A stretch of 64,000 bases of DNA from a bacterium (GCA_014896235.1 JADBKU010000031.1:1-64000), one strand, 5' to 3'. Counted from the stretch's first letter, positions 8,338 through 17,751 are shown. Translations and numbers: made by a program. Notes: generated by a model not told the origin, from the letters alone.

Positions 8338-9936
8338 GTGACTCAGAACTATGACGCCATCGTAATCGGCGCCGGCGTGTCCGGCCTGTATACTCTCTAC
8401 AAGCTGCGCAAGCTTGGCTTGACGGTGCGAGTATTCGAAGCCGGCGGCGATATCGGCGGCACCTGGTATTGGAATCGCTATCCCGGCGCCCGCTTCGATT
8501 CCGAGAGCTATTCCTACCAATACTCTTTCTCTCAGGAGCTCATCGACGAGTGGAACTGGAGCGAGCACTTTTCGGCCCAGCCGGAGATCGAGCGGTACTT
8601 GCATTTTGTCGCGGATAAATTCGACCTCAGGCGCGACATCGAATGCAACGCGCGCGTGGCGGCCGTCACGTACGATGAAAACGAGAAACGGTGGGAGATC
8701 GCGACCCACAACGGCCTGCGCGCCCGCGCCCGCTATGTCATCTGCGCCACCGGGCTGCTTTCGGCGCATCAGTATCCTGATTATGAGGGAGTCGCGGACT
8801 TCGCGGGCCTGTCGCTGCATACCGCGCGCTGGCCGAAGGATCCGGTCGACTTCCGCGGCAAGCGGGTTGGCATCATCGGCACCGGCCCGACCGCCGTCCA
8901 GATCATTCAGACAATCGCTCCCGACTGCGGGCGGCTGACGGTGTTTCAGCGCACGGCGAATTGGTGCACTCCGCTCCGCAACCGTCCGATTACCGCCGAG
9001 GAGCAACAGGCGCTCAAAGAAAAAGCTCACGAGATCTTCGCGCAGTGCAAACGCAACTGGGCCGGCTTCATACACGAGCCCGACCCGCGGCGCGCGATGG
9101 ACGTTCCGAAAGCGGAGCGGATGGCTCGCTATCAGATGTTATACGACCGCGGCGGCTTTGCGTTATGGCTGGGCAATTTCAGCGATTCGTTCATGTCGCG
9201 GGAAGCCGCGGACGAAGTAGCGGAATTCCTCGCCGCAAAGATCCGCGAGCGCGTCGCCGATCCCGAAACTGCGGAGAAACTCATTCCGAAGCACCCCTTT
9301 GGCACAAAGCGATGCCCCGGAGAGAAGAATTACTACGAGACATTCAATCTTCCCAATGTCAGATTGGTCGATTTGCGCGAGACGCCGATCAAAAAAATCA
9401 GCCGGACCGGCATCGAAACCACCAACGAGTTGCACGAACTCGACGTGATTATCTATGCGACCGGGTTCCACAGCCTGACGGGCGAACTGCTGCGGATGGA
9501 TATTCGCGGCGAACACGGCCGATCTCTGCAAGAGCATTGGGCCGACGGGCCGAGAACCAACCTTGGCATCCAGTTCTCGGGGTTTCCCAATTTGTGGGCG
9601 ATTATGGGGCCGCACAACCCGGCGGTGTTTTGCAACATCCCTCGCTGCGCCGAAACCAACGTCGAGTGGATCGTCGATTGTATCCGCTATATGCGCGAGA
9701 AGGGTTTCGAGACCATGGCCACCACGCCCGAGGCCGAAGACGCATGGACCAGGCGATGCTATGAATCGGTCAAAGGGCTGCTGATCGATGACATGCGGGA
9801 TTCATGGTTCTTCGGCAGCACCAATCCGGAGAACGTGCGCGGACGGTTTCTATTATTCGCCGGCGGGGTGCCGCTCTATCGCGAGATCTTCGCGAACGTC
9901 GCGGCGAACGGATACGAGGGCTTTGAACTGCGCTAG
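8338..9936 (+). CDS. Baeyer-Villiger-type flavin monooxygenase
   Basis: 532 residues, usual length for cyclohexanone-type monooxygenases. The FAD loop GAGVSG is near residues 11-16, the GGTWYWNRYPGARFDSESY block near 40, the fingerprint FAGLSLHTARWP (FxGxxxHxxxWP) near 160, and a second Rossmann loop GTGPTA near 182. I place the start at GTG 8338, nine bases after GGAG (8325-8328); the in-frame TTG at 8332 would leave only three bases. It follows the acyl-CoA dehydrogenase in the same direction and resembles the partial enzyme at the window start. It probably oxidises a ketone to an ester or lactone. Confidence 0.93.
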   Translation: MTQNYDAIVIGAGVSGLYTLYKLRKLGLTVRVFEAGGDIGGTWYWNRYPGARFDSESYSYQYSFSQELIDEWNWSEHFSAQPEIERYLHFVADKFDLRRDIECNARVAAVTYDENEKRWEIATHNGLRARARYVICATGLLSAHQYPDYEGVADFAGLSLHTARWPKDPVDFRGKRVGIIGTGPTAVQIIQTIAPDCGRLTVFQRTANWCTPLRNRPITAEEQQALKEKAHEIFAQCKRNWAGFIHEPDPRRAMDVPKAERMARYQMLYDRGGFALWLGNFSDSFMSREAADEVAEFLAAKIRERVADPETAEKLIPKHPFGTKRCPGEKNYYETFNLPNVRLVDLRETPIKKISRTGIETTNELHELDVIIYATGFHSLTGELLRMDIRGEHGRSLQEHWADGPRTNLGIQFSGFPNLWAIMGPHNPAVFCNIPRCAETNVEWIVDCIRYMREKGFETMATTPEAEDAWTRRCYESVKGLLIDDMRDSWFFGSTNPENVRGRFLLFAGGVPLYREIFANVAANGYEGFELR

Positions 9937-10013
9937 TGTGGCTGTTGGCGAGATGGAAGACGATTGGCCGTCAGACGTCCGGACCGGATCGTTCCGCTGA
10001 ACGTCAATTTTGA

Positions 10014-10041
10014 GCCGTCCGGAAGCATGCTTCCGGACGGC
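10014..10041. repeat. Perfect 28-base palindrome between two monooxygenase genes
   Basis: GCCGTCCGGAAGCA is followed directly by its exact reverse complement. As RNA it would form a long stem with almost no loop. There is no T-run after it, so it is not a textbook terminator, although it lies 78 bases downstream of a stop codon. The remainder of the 9937-10248 gap shows no gene. Confidence 0.6.
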
Positions 10042-10248
10042 CGCGCGCCTTGACGCACGCGGCGTTCCAAGCTACGTGGTCTGTTACGTGAAAAATGGTC
10101 CAGCATTTCGAATTAACCGGCGATTGCCTGAACCATTGACGGCGGCAGCGCGCCCCGCGGACGTTGCGCATTAACGGCTTGCAGCCGTAATGACGCGATT
10201 GCCGGTAATACAACCTGGTCATCGACGAAGAAGCCATAAGGAACGGAA

Positions 10249-12135
10249 ATGAACCCAGCAATCCGTATCGACCCCGAGACAGGCAGGAAAATCTTCAACA
10301 CGCGAGCGGCGAAGGCGTCGGAAAAGATCGCCGGCAAGGGCTACTCCGTACTCGCGGATCAAAAGCTGAAGGAGTTGCCGGAGATGCCGGCCGGCGCGAC
10401 CTTCAACGCGGAGGAGCAGGCCAAATACCGTTCGTTCAAGGAAGCGCGACGCGGCGCCGCCGACTATATGGCGATGGAAGGCGAATTCAAGAAATATCTT
10501 GACGACGTCTATTCCGAACCGCCGATCCAGCGCGAAGCGCTGACCGACGAGTGCGAGATACTGGTGGTTGGCGCGGGCTTCGGCGGCCTGCTGTTGTGGC
10601 ACAAGTTGAGCCAGGCGGGCTTCACCGATGTTCGTTTTTGCGAAAAGGGCGGCGATGTCGGCGGCACCTGGTACTGGAACCGCTATCCTGGCATCGCCTG
10701 CGACGTCGAATCGTACAGTTACCTGCCGCTACTCGAGGAGATGGGCTATATCCCGTCGATGAAGTTCGCGTCCGGCTTCGAGATTCTCGAATATTGCCAG
10801 AGCATGGCCGAAAAGTTCGGGTTTTACGATCATTGCCTGTTCCATACGACGGTCGTGGCGACGACGTGGGACGAGGCGTCGGGGCGCTGGCTCGTCGAGA
10901 CGGATCGCGGCGACAAGATGCGCGCGCGCTTCGTGATTCTGGCCAACGGCATCCTGACGACGCCCAAGCTGGCGCGCATCGCCGGCATGGAGAAATTCAA
11001 GGGCGCTTCCTTCCACACCTCGCGCTGGAACTACGATATCGATTTGCGTGGCAAGACCGTCGGCATTATCGGCACCGGCGCGACGGCGGTGCAGGCGATT
11101 CCCGAGCTGGCCAAGATCGTCGGACAACTCTATGTCTTCCAGCGCACGCCGTCCTCGATCGACGTCCGCGACCAGCGCGCGACGACGGACGAGGAGCGGG
11201 CGGCGTGGGCCAACGAACCCGGATGGGCGCGGGCGCGACGGCAGCGTTTCGCAAAAATCTCGGCCGGCCGCACCGCCATCCAGGCCAATGACGACTACCT
11301 CGCGGGCAGGGTTCCGGATGTCAAGGAACACAAGAAATACGACCGCAAGCTGACCCCGGAAGAGCTAATCCAGAAGCAACTCGACGCCAACTTCCGCATC
11401 ATGGAGCAAATCCGGGCGCGAGTGGACGCGATCGTGAAGGACCCGAAGACCGCCGCGGCGCTGAAGCCATACTACCCGTATGGGTGCAAGCGGCCGACTT
11501 TCCACGACGAATACCTGCCGACCTTCAACCTGCCGCACGTCCATCTGGTGGACACCGCACCGCGCGGCGTGAGCGAGATCAATGAGCGCGGCGTGGTCCA
11601 TGAGGGCGTTGAATATCCGCTCGACGTGCTGATCTATGCGACCGGGTTCCAGTGGATGGGAACCTCGACTTTCAACATGATCACCGGCCGCGGCGGGCGA
11701 ACTTTGAAAGCGAAGTGGGAGACCGAGGGGACCAAGACTTTCCTGGGTCTGCACAGCCGCGGCTTTCCCAACCTGTTCATCGTCACCGGTCCGCAGGGCG
11801 GCGGCGGTAGCTTCAACTTTACCGACGCGATCGACGCCCATGGCGACTACGTCGTATGGATGCTTCAAACGATGCGCGAGCGCGGCGCCGCGATCGTGGA
11901 CGTGCGCCAGGATCACGAAGATCATTACGCGGAGCATTGCCGCGTCGTCGATATCGCGACCGCGCCGCTGCGCGATTGCATCTCGTATTACAACGGCGAA
12001 GGCAACGCGACGCCCGGCAGTCTCGCCTATTACGGCGGCGGGCAATGGCATAAGCATCGCATCGCCGCACAGTCGTCGCTCGAACCCTACGTGTTCGAGG
12101 GCGAAAGTGCGACTCTTTTGGCGGCGGCCAAATAA
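10249..12135 (+). CDS. Baeyer-Villiger-like flavin monooxygenase with N-terminal extension
   Basis: 628 residues; about 100 residues precede the FAD loop (VVGAGFGG, near residue 105), as in the longer 4-hydroxyacetophenone-type and related enzymes. GGTWYWNRYPGIACDVESYSY follows in two adjoining segments, then the fingerprint-like FKGASFHTSRWN near residue 252 and a second Rossmann loop GTGATA near 280. The fingerprint ends in W-N, not the usual W-P or W-D. The start ATG has AAGGAACGG just upstream. It is the third monooxygenase of this kind in 12 kb and lies 312 bases after the second. Likely an NADPH-dependent oxygenation of a ketone; substrate unknown. Confidence 0.9.
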   Translation: MNPAIRIDPETGRKIFNTRAAKASEKIAGKGYSVLADQKLKELPEMPAGATFNAEEQAKYRSFKEARRGAADYMAMEGEFKKYLDDVYSEPPIQREALTDECEILVVGAGFGGLLLWHKLSQAGFTDVRFCEKGGDVGGTWYWNRYPGIACDVESYSYLPLLEEMGYIPSMKFASGFEILEYCQSMAEKFGFYDHCLFHTTVVATTWDEASGRWLVETDRGDKMRARFVILANGILTTPKLARIAGMEKFKGASFHTSRWNYDIDLRGKTVGIIGTGATAVQAIPELAKIVGQLYVFQRTPSSIDVRDQRATTDEERAAWANEPGWARARRQRFAKISAGRTAIQANDDYLAGRVPDVKEHKKYDRKLTPEELIQKQLDANFRIMEQIRARVDAIVKDPKTAAALKPYYPYGCKRPTFHDEYLPTFNLPHVHLVDTAPRGVSEINERGVVHEGVEYPLDVLIYATGFQWMGTSTFNMITGRGGRTLKAKWETEGTKTFLGLHSRGFPNLFIVTGPQGGGGSFNFTDAIDAHGDYVVWMLQTMRERGAAIVDVRQDHEDHYAEHCRVVDIATAPLRDCISYYNGEGNATPGSLAYYGGGQWHKHRIAAQSSLEPYVFEGESATLLAAAK

Positions 12136-12305
12136 GAACGCCTGAGGCGGAGAAGATATGCGCCGGCTGCGCATAAGCGTGGCCGGCGCGCTCGTCTTGA
12201 TGATGCGTGTCCGCCGGTGCTGCGACCCACGCAGCGCTTTGCGCAGTCGGACGGCAGGGTTCGCACGGCTTCAATCCGCCAGAAACGGATTGGAGGTCAT
12301 TCGGA

Positions 12306-13091
12306 TTACGACGACCGGCCCAGAAAAATAGAGAAATCCCCGTCCCACTGGAACGGCAGATCAAGCAAAGTCCCGCCCTCCCGCACAGTCTCCAACATCC
12401 GCAGCGAGTCGAGCAAAATTGCGCGCTGGCGCTCCCGGTCGAACGGCCGGCCGAAAGTGTTGCCCATTGGGGCGTTGACGAACGCGGTGCGCGGAGCTTT
12501 GACCTGCGCGCTTATATCGCGCGCGGTGGAAACGACGACTGTCGGGATGCCGGCGGTTTCGAGAACGCGGGCGACCAGACCAACGGTCTGGTGATCCAGC
12601 GGTCATGCGGGGACCAGCGCGGCGGCGTCGACGCGATCTTCTTTCAGACGCAGGGCGAGCGCTGGCGCGCCCTCGTTGATAACCGCCGATCGCGTATAAA
12701 TCCGTCCCATAAAGCCGCTGTAGTGGTGCGGCGCGACAGCACCGATTATTCCCTCCACGGCCAGCTCGCGCAGCCGCTCGACCGGAAAGATGCAGTTGAT
12801 GTCGCGCTCGGCGTCGCTATGGTCATAGTAGTCGTCATTGATCGCGAGGCATCCCGGCAGGCTGTCGCTGTCGAGTACGTCGAGCCGCAAATCGTTGCGC
12901 GCCTGCGGATTGAAAGGAGGCGCATCGCAACGGGAAACGCCTCCCGACGTCAGCATCGCGACCCGACACTGGTTGAGCGGCTTCTTCAGCGGAGTCAGTG
13001 GCGCATCGTCATTCACCGTCCACTGATAGGGCTGAAACCCTTGCGATCTGTAATGATTGTTCAGTTTTTCGACGTAGCGAATCGGATCCAT
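12306..13091 (-). CDS. GrdB-like selenoprotein (glycine/sarcosine/betaine reductase selenoprotein B family), UGA-encoded Sec163
   Basis: The frame runs from ATG 13091 (GAGG eight bases upstream) to TAA at 12306, 261 residues, interrupted only by TGA at 12605-12603 (codon 163). Protein sequence continues across it with clear family character: AAALVPA-U-PLDHQTVGL, then ARVLETAGIPTVVVSTARD and a proper C-terminus. In GrdB-type reductases a Sec occupies this place, before the same xxxAGIPVV-like strand. A perfect 8-bp stem with a G-first triloop starts 10 bases after the TGA, matching a bacterial SECIS. Clostridial GrdB is part of an amino-acid reductase; this short form is probably a stand-alone or accessory redox protein of unknown substrate. 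Standard gene callers would split or truncate it. Selenocysteine machinery is not in this window. Confidence 0.85.
12574..12592 (-). promoter_or_regulatory. Bacterial SECIS-like hairpin after the UGA of the GrdB-like gene
   Basis: On the minus strand, ten bases after the TGA, ACCAGACC pairs perfectly with GGTCTGGT around the triloop GTT. The loop begins 19 bases after the UGA, and its first base is G, fitting the known bacterial rule (small apical loop with a G in its first two positions, roughly 16-37 bases downstream). SelB would bind this to recode the UGA. Confidence 0.8.
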
Positions 13092-13153
13092 CAACACCGC
13101 CTCACGAGGATGACGTTCTGGTCGGTACATAGCAGAAACCCGGAACTTGCGGC

Positions 13154-13340
13154 CAGCGATTCGACTTCGGCGAGTTCATCGAGCGGCGCGCGCCGGAGGC
13201 GGGCTGGTACGCGGTGATGCTGTGTCGCGAGCTCGAAAGCTTGGGCTTCGCTGGGAGCCGTCAGCAGGTGCGGCGCTTTTTGCGGCCGCTGCGGGTCCAG
13301 CGCAAGTGGTCGGAGCTGGCGACCGTGCGGAGATGTCCAA
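13154..13340 (+). pseudogene. Transposase fragment (ISL3-like)
   Basis: The frame reads FGEFIERRAPEAGWYAVM, then CRELESLGFAGSRQQVRRF and LRPLRVQRKW. This resembles the central part of ISL3-family transposases, where a xxLxxELxxxGFxGSxxxVRRxLxPxR segment links the DNA-binding and catalytic regions. Nothing of the catalytic core is present, so it is a decayed fragment. It adjoins a broken IS110-type transposase. Family assignment rests on one short motif. Confidence 0.5.
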
Positions 13341-13355
13341 TGTTTGTTGAATCGG

Positions 13356-14359
13356 TCAAGCGGCTTCAAGTGTGTAAAAGGGTTTGGACAGGGAAAGCGC
13401 GTACGACCTGCAGCCGAGATTCATAGTCAACGCGACGTAGGCGAGCAGATGATAGGTATTCTGCTCGCCTACGTAGACGCGATAGAGCTGGCTGCGGAGA
13501 TCGAACTTCATCTCGTTGCGCTTCGGCTTGTGGCGATCCTTCGGCTTGGGCAGCGGCGCCGCGGCGACATCGACCCTTGAGTCGAACTGGACGAGGTGCT
13601 GTTCGAATTCACGGTCGCAGGCCGCGTTAGCTCCTGGCGCTGCCGATAGCCCTGCAGCGACTGGCCCAGGGTGAACAGGTGATCACGGCGGTAGTCACCT
13701 TCCAACGCCGCAGCAATGGTTTGCGCGGTGGCTTTGATCCGCAGGTCGCGCATCTTGGCCAGAACCTCAGGGTCGCGTTCGCCTTTGAGGATGGCCTCAA
13801 TGATGGCGATCCCAGTCTGTCCTGCGATGTCGCTGATCACGTGATGAAGCTGAAGATTCATTTGGTCCAGCGCCTTTTGCATGAGCTGCAGGTGGATGGT
13901 CGCGATTTGCACCAGGCTTTCCCGATGGCGAAGGACCGAACGTACCGCGCACACCGCCTGCCCCGGTCTGTAGGAGGCGAGCAGCAGTTCCACCGAGTGC
14001 AGGCACTGCAGCCACTGACAATCAGCGACGTCCGACTTGCGGCCCGGCACGTTCTTGACGTGGCGGGCGTTGACCAGGACGACCTTGAACCCAGCCGCTT
14101 CGAGAATCTGAAAGAACGGAATCCAATAGACGCCCGTCGATTCCATGGCCACGCTCGCGATGCCGCACTGCCTGAGCCACTCGGCCGCGGCTCTCAGATT
14201 GGCGGCGAAGGTGCGGAAGCGCCGGACCGCGTGCGGATCGCGATCAGCGGGAACCGCTACGTAGGTCTCGTTGGCGTCGACGTCAACGCCGGCGGCATTT
14301 GGCTGTAGTAGGTGGGCCGTGGTCGGCGCCGCGCCTTTGGGTTTTGATTGTCGCCGCAT
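13356..14359 (-). pseudogene. IS110-family transposase, frameshifted and C-terminally truncated
   Basis: The intact stretch (14359 down to about 13630) shows the N-terminal RuvC-like DEDD domain: GVDVDANETYVAV near residue 25, MESTGVYWIPFFQ near 92 and KSDVADCQWLQ near 130, then the long helical linker. Near 13630 the frame shifts: family-like sequence resumes in another frame (CDREFEQHLVQFDSRVDV, later MKFDLRSQLYRV) and then breaks off at a hairpin without the C-terminal serine domain that IS110 recombinases need. The element is therefore inactive. No inverted terminal repeats are expected for IS110, and I could not define its ends. Confidence 0.85.
13435..13474. repeat. Perfect 14-bp inverted repeat at the broken end of the IS110 remnant
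   Basis: ACGTAGGCGAGCAG (13435-13448) and CTGCTCGCCTACGT (13461-13474) flank a 12-base loop. The left arm coincides with the point at which recognisable transposase sequence ends, so the repeat probably marks a rearrangement junction (an inverted duplication) or an assembly artefact. Confidence 0.7.
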
Positions 14360-14579
14360 GTTTGCTCCTTTCGGACGGCGTCCATGCGGGCGGCCGGACC
14401 GTGGAAGCTAATAATCTCCCAAACGGGATCAAGGTTCCGGATCCGAACCTCGTCACCGCTGTCTTGACCACGAAGTCCGTGACCACGCTGAATTCCGGGC
14501 TCCATCAAGCGCCGCTGAGCAGTCGGCCTTCTCGTCGCCGCCCGCATTTAGCGAGCGACGAAATCAGATGTGGCGCCAG

Positions 14580-15862
14580 CTATTGGGCTGACAGGTAGTC
14601 GCGCAGCGTGTTTCCTTCGTATTCGCGGCGGAACACGCCCCGCCGCTGAAGTTCGGGAATGAGCAGACGGACGATGTCTTCGTAATAATCCGGCGCATAA
14701 TAAGGTGGGCTGATCTGGAAACCGTCGCCGCCCATCCGCTCCAGCATCGATTCCATCTGGTCCGCCACTTGGGGCGGCGTTCCCACCATGTGCGGCATGC
14801 CGATGCCGCGGCCGTAAATCTTCGCCGCTTCCCTGAGCGTCAAATCGCGGCCGGACCGCTTGAAGGCTTCCAGAATTCCCTGCACGCCGGCGGTCTGGAT
14901 GCGTGCGAGGGGCATATCAAGATCGTAGCGCGCCAAATCCAGATCGAAATGCGACGCCATCAGGCTCAGGCCGGCCTCGGGCGGAATGCGTTCCAGCACC
15001 GCGCGTTCCAGCGTTCGGGCTTCGGCTTCGGTTTCGGCCACGATCGGTTGAGCGCCCCAGATGATCTTGATGGCCGACGGGTCGCGCCCGTGTTTGCGCG
15101 CGCGTTCGGCGAGGTCGTCGGAGTACCATCGGCCGCCGGCGCCAAAAACGCATTCGGCATGGCGCGCGGCGAATTCGCGTCCGCGCTCCGATGCGCCGGC
15201 CTGAATCAGCACGGGGCGGCGTTGCGGTGAAGGAATGACATCGAGCGGCCCCTGGCAATGGAACCAGTTGCCGTGAAAATTGATCCGATGGACTTTTTTG
15301 GATCGGCGAAGACGCCGTTTTCCATGTCCATTTTCAGTGCGTCGGATTCCCAGCTATCCCACAGCCGGTAGCAAACCTCCATGAATTCGTCGGCGCGCTC
15401 ATAACGCTCGTCGTGCGGAACCATCCGGTCCATTCCGAAATTGCGCGCTTCGCTGGCGCCGAACGAAGTGACGATGTTCCATCCGATGCGGCCGCCGCTG
15501 ATGTGATCAAGCGTGGCGAGTTTGCGCGCCAGCATGAACGGCGGGTAGAACGTCGTCGACATAGTGACCGCGAATCCCAGCTTTCTCGTAAAACCCGCCA
15601 GATACGGGATGAGCACGAGAGGATCGTGATTGGGAAACTGGATTGCGTAGCGGACGCTCGCCTCGTTGCCGCCGCCCCAGCCGTCGGCGAAGAACATCAT
15701 ATCGAACTTGCCGCGCTCGAGCGTCTGGGCGATTGAGCGCCAATACTCATTCTGATGCCAACTCCAGCGGATTTTGTCGCGCGGATAAATCCACGACATC
15801 ATCGTATGCGGCGCTGGGCAATAAATGACGAAACCCGTCAGATGCATCAGCTTTTCGGCCAT
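14580..15862 (-). pseudogene. LLM-class flavin-dependent monooxygenase (NtaA/SnaA/DszA type), one-base frameshift
   Basis: Two overlapping frames make one 427-residue protein of normal length. The first half begins MAEKLMHLTGFVIY and contains HISGGRIGWNIVTSF near residue 135, diagnostic of this FMNH2-dependent family. The second half begins in another frame at KVHRINFHGNWFHC and includes RPVLIQAGASERGREFAA. The join lies at A AAA AAG (15293-15299 on the plus strand as its complement): one extra A, or a -1 ribosomal slip, restores the frame exactly. Such enzymes cleave C-N or C-S bonds with O2 and reduced flavin. The gene lies 31 bases downstream of the amidohydrolase on the same strand. Sequencing error, mutation and recoding cannot be told apart here. 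Confidence 0.85.
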
Positions 15863-15893
15863 ACTGACCTCGGCGTTCGCGCGGACGAACGGC

Positions 15894-17345
15894 TCATGGG
15901 CCGCTCAGCAGATTCTTTACCGCGTCTTCGACCACCGTGCCCTTGAAGAAGTCGGGGTTCATGCCGGTCCACAGGCGGGCGGGATTAGCGAAGACGAAAT
16001 CGCGAAAATCGTCTTCTCCGATCAGTCCGTGTTCGACCAATTCGTAAGCCTCCTCGGTCACTTCGGTCATATCGGGGACGTCCCAATGGCCGATGTCGGA
16101 GCTGAAGATGGCGTTGAGCCGGGCGCCAAAGGGAAGCTTGCGCGTATCGAACGCCACGGCGTTGATCGGGTCGTCAGCCTCGCAGCCGAAATAGAAGTTG
16201 GGCACGAACAGATCGCGTATATCTTCGGGCTTTTCGATGCCGCAGCGCGACCAGTCGTCGAGCGCCTCCGGGTCCTCATTGGAGCCGCCGATGCCCCATC
16301 CCTCGCCACGGTCGTCGAGCTTGTCGGCGACGAGCTTGCCGCCGTAGCGGCGGGCGAGGTCCTGGAACAATTTGCGGTCGAGATTGGCCGGATTGTAGTT
16401 CTCTATCGCCTTGCCGTTGCGCTTTTGCCAATGGCCGATCATGTCGGCGTAGAGACTGGCCGCCCATCCGACTCCGCATTCGAGAAAGGCGCATCGGAGC
16501 TGCGGAAAACGCCGGGTGACGCCGCCAAAAAACATCGCCTTACACAGCGCCTCGCCGGCCGAGGCGAAATGGCCGATATGGTTGAACATGTAATTCGAGA
16601 TCGAGCCGCGGCTGCCCCAGCCCATGCCGGGCGAATGGAAACTTGGCGCGACGCCGAGCTCGACGCACTTGGCCCATACCGGATCGTAGTCGTACTCGCT
16701 GTCGAGCGCGAAAAGATCGAGCCAGTAAGCGTAGCGGGTGGGATGCGGCACGGCCGCGGCGACCGCGGGAATCGGCCGGCGCACATGCCCCGCCATCATA
16801 ATCACCTTAAGCCCGAGCGTCTTTACGGCATACTCGATTTCTTCGACCGCTTCTTGTGGCGTATGCATCGGAATGATCGCCGCAGGCGTCAGGCGATCGG
16901 AATATTCACGAAAGATATCGGCATGAAAAACGTTGAAAGCGCGGCAGACGGCGCGGCGCAACTCGTCTTCGCGAATATGCGGCGCGCCCAGCCCGGAGGT
17001 CGGATAGAGCACCGCAAAGTCGATTCCAGTCTGGTCGAGCCGTTCGTGCAGAAGCTTGGGGAAGGTCGCGGTGGCGCGGTCGAGCGTGTTTTTGGTGGGA
17101 AGCGCCCACCACGGCGGACGCAACGGCCGCTCCGCGCGCCGTTGCTCCCAACTCATGCGGTACCAGTTGGCGCCGTCCGTGCGATAACGCCCGGCCAGCT
17201 CCGATCCGGCCACTTGTCGAATGTAATCGCGCAACGCAGGCTGAAATTCGACCGTGTGTCCGTCTGAATCGATCACCGGATGCTTCAGACGGGCGCGCAC
17301 CTGCGCCGACTTCGATCGTGGAGCGGTATGCGTGCCTGCCGCCAT
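15894..17345 (-). CDS. Amidohydrolase-2 family metal-dependent hydrolase
   Basis: 483 residues. PVIDSDGHTVE near residue 25 supplies the first metal-binding D/H pair; APSFHSPGMGWG near residue 238 the central His, and FSSDIGHWDVPD near 418 the late Asp, the pattern of the ACMSD/gamma-resorcylate decarboxylase-like TIM barrels. Members hydrolyse or decarboxylate aromatic or cyclic acids. Start ATG 17345 has GGAGGT eight bases upstream. The luciferase-like gene follows with a 31-base gap, so the two probably form an operon. Three or more GGTAC repeats lie 48-73 bases upstream of the start. Confidence 0.88.
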   Translation of the reverse strand: MAAGTHTAPRSKSAQVRARLKHPVIDSDGHTVEFQPALRDYIRQVAGSELAGRYRTDGANWYRMSWEQRRAERPLRPPWWALPTKNTLDRATATFPKLLHERLDQTGIDFAVLYPTSGLGAPHIREDELRRAVCRAFNVFHADIFREYSDRLTPAAIIPMHTPQEAVEEIEYAVKTLGLKVIMMAGHVRRPIPAVAAAVPHPTRYAYWLDLFALDSEYDYDPVWAKCVELGVAPSFHSPGMGWGSRGSISNYMFNHIGHFASAGEALCKAMFFGGVTRRFPQLRCAFLECGVGWAASLYADMIGHWQKRNGKAIENYNPANLDRKLFQDLARRYGGKLVADKLDDRGEGWGIGGSNEDPEALDDWSRCGIEKPEDIRDLFVPNFYFGCEADDPINAVAFDTRKLPFGARLNAIFSSDIGHWDVPDMTEVTEEAYELVEHGLIGEDDFRDFVFANPARLWTGMNPDFFKGTVVEDAVKNLLSGP

Positions 17346-17392
17346 TTGCCCGACCTCCGTGCCATTTTGAGCCGCAGCGGATTGGCCTTACG

Positions 17393-17418
17393 GGTACCAC
17401 AGTACCTTTGTCAGTACC
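17393..17418. repeat. Cluster of GGTAC-type direct repeats upstream of the amidohydrolase
   Basis: Read on the minus strand, GGTACTG occurs twice, twelve bases apart, followed by GGTACC. They stand 48-73 bases upstream of the amidohydrolase start, where an activator or repressor would sit. The rest of the 17346-17751 gap (405 bases) contains no gene that I can support; the long in-frame extension upstream of 17752 has no coding look. Confidence 0.35.
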
Positions 17419-17751
17419 AAACGCCAGTCCGGGTTCGACCGTGACGAATGGCTATTCCAGCCGCGCCGCTGGCGATGCCGCACGCACGCCCGCCGGCTCC
17501 AGGAAACGGCGCAAACGCCGCGACGCAATGTCCAATATCTCATCATGACTGCGCGCGGCGGGTTGGTCGCCACGGTCATGCCGCAGCCGCATCTGCGTGT
17601 TCATTACGCGCGCATTCGGTCAAATGGAGTTCGATCCGTTCGCCGAAGCCAAGTCTTTCATCCGACTCACGCATCAGGAGCAAGCCGCCATCCCTATCGC
17701 ATTGGACTGAGCGGATTTCTTTCAGCAGGCGAATGCCGTTATTCTGCGCCG

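Noticed and set aside
15293-15299. Programmed frameshift as the firm explanation for the LLM gene break
   Set aside because: The heptamer fits but no ribosome-binding-like stimulator or close downstream stem was found, and a homopolymer error is more likely. Kept only as a finding to test.
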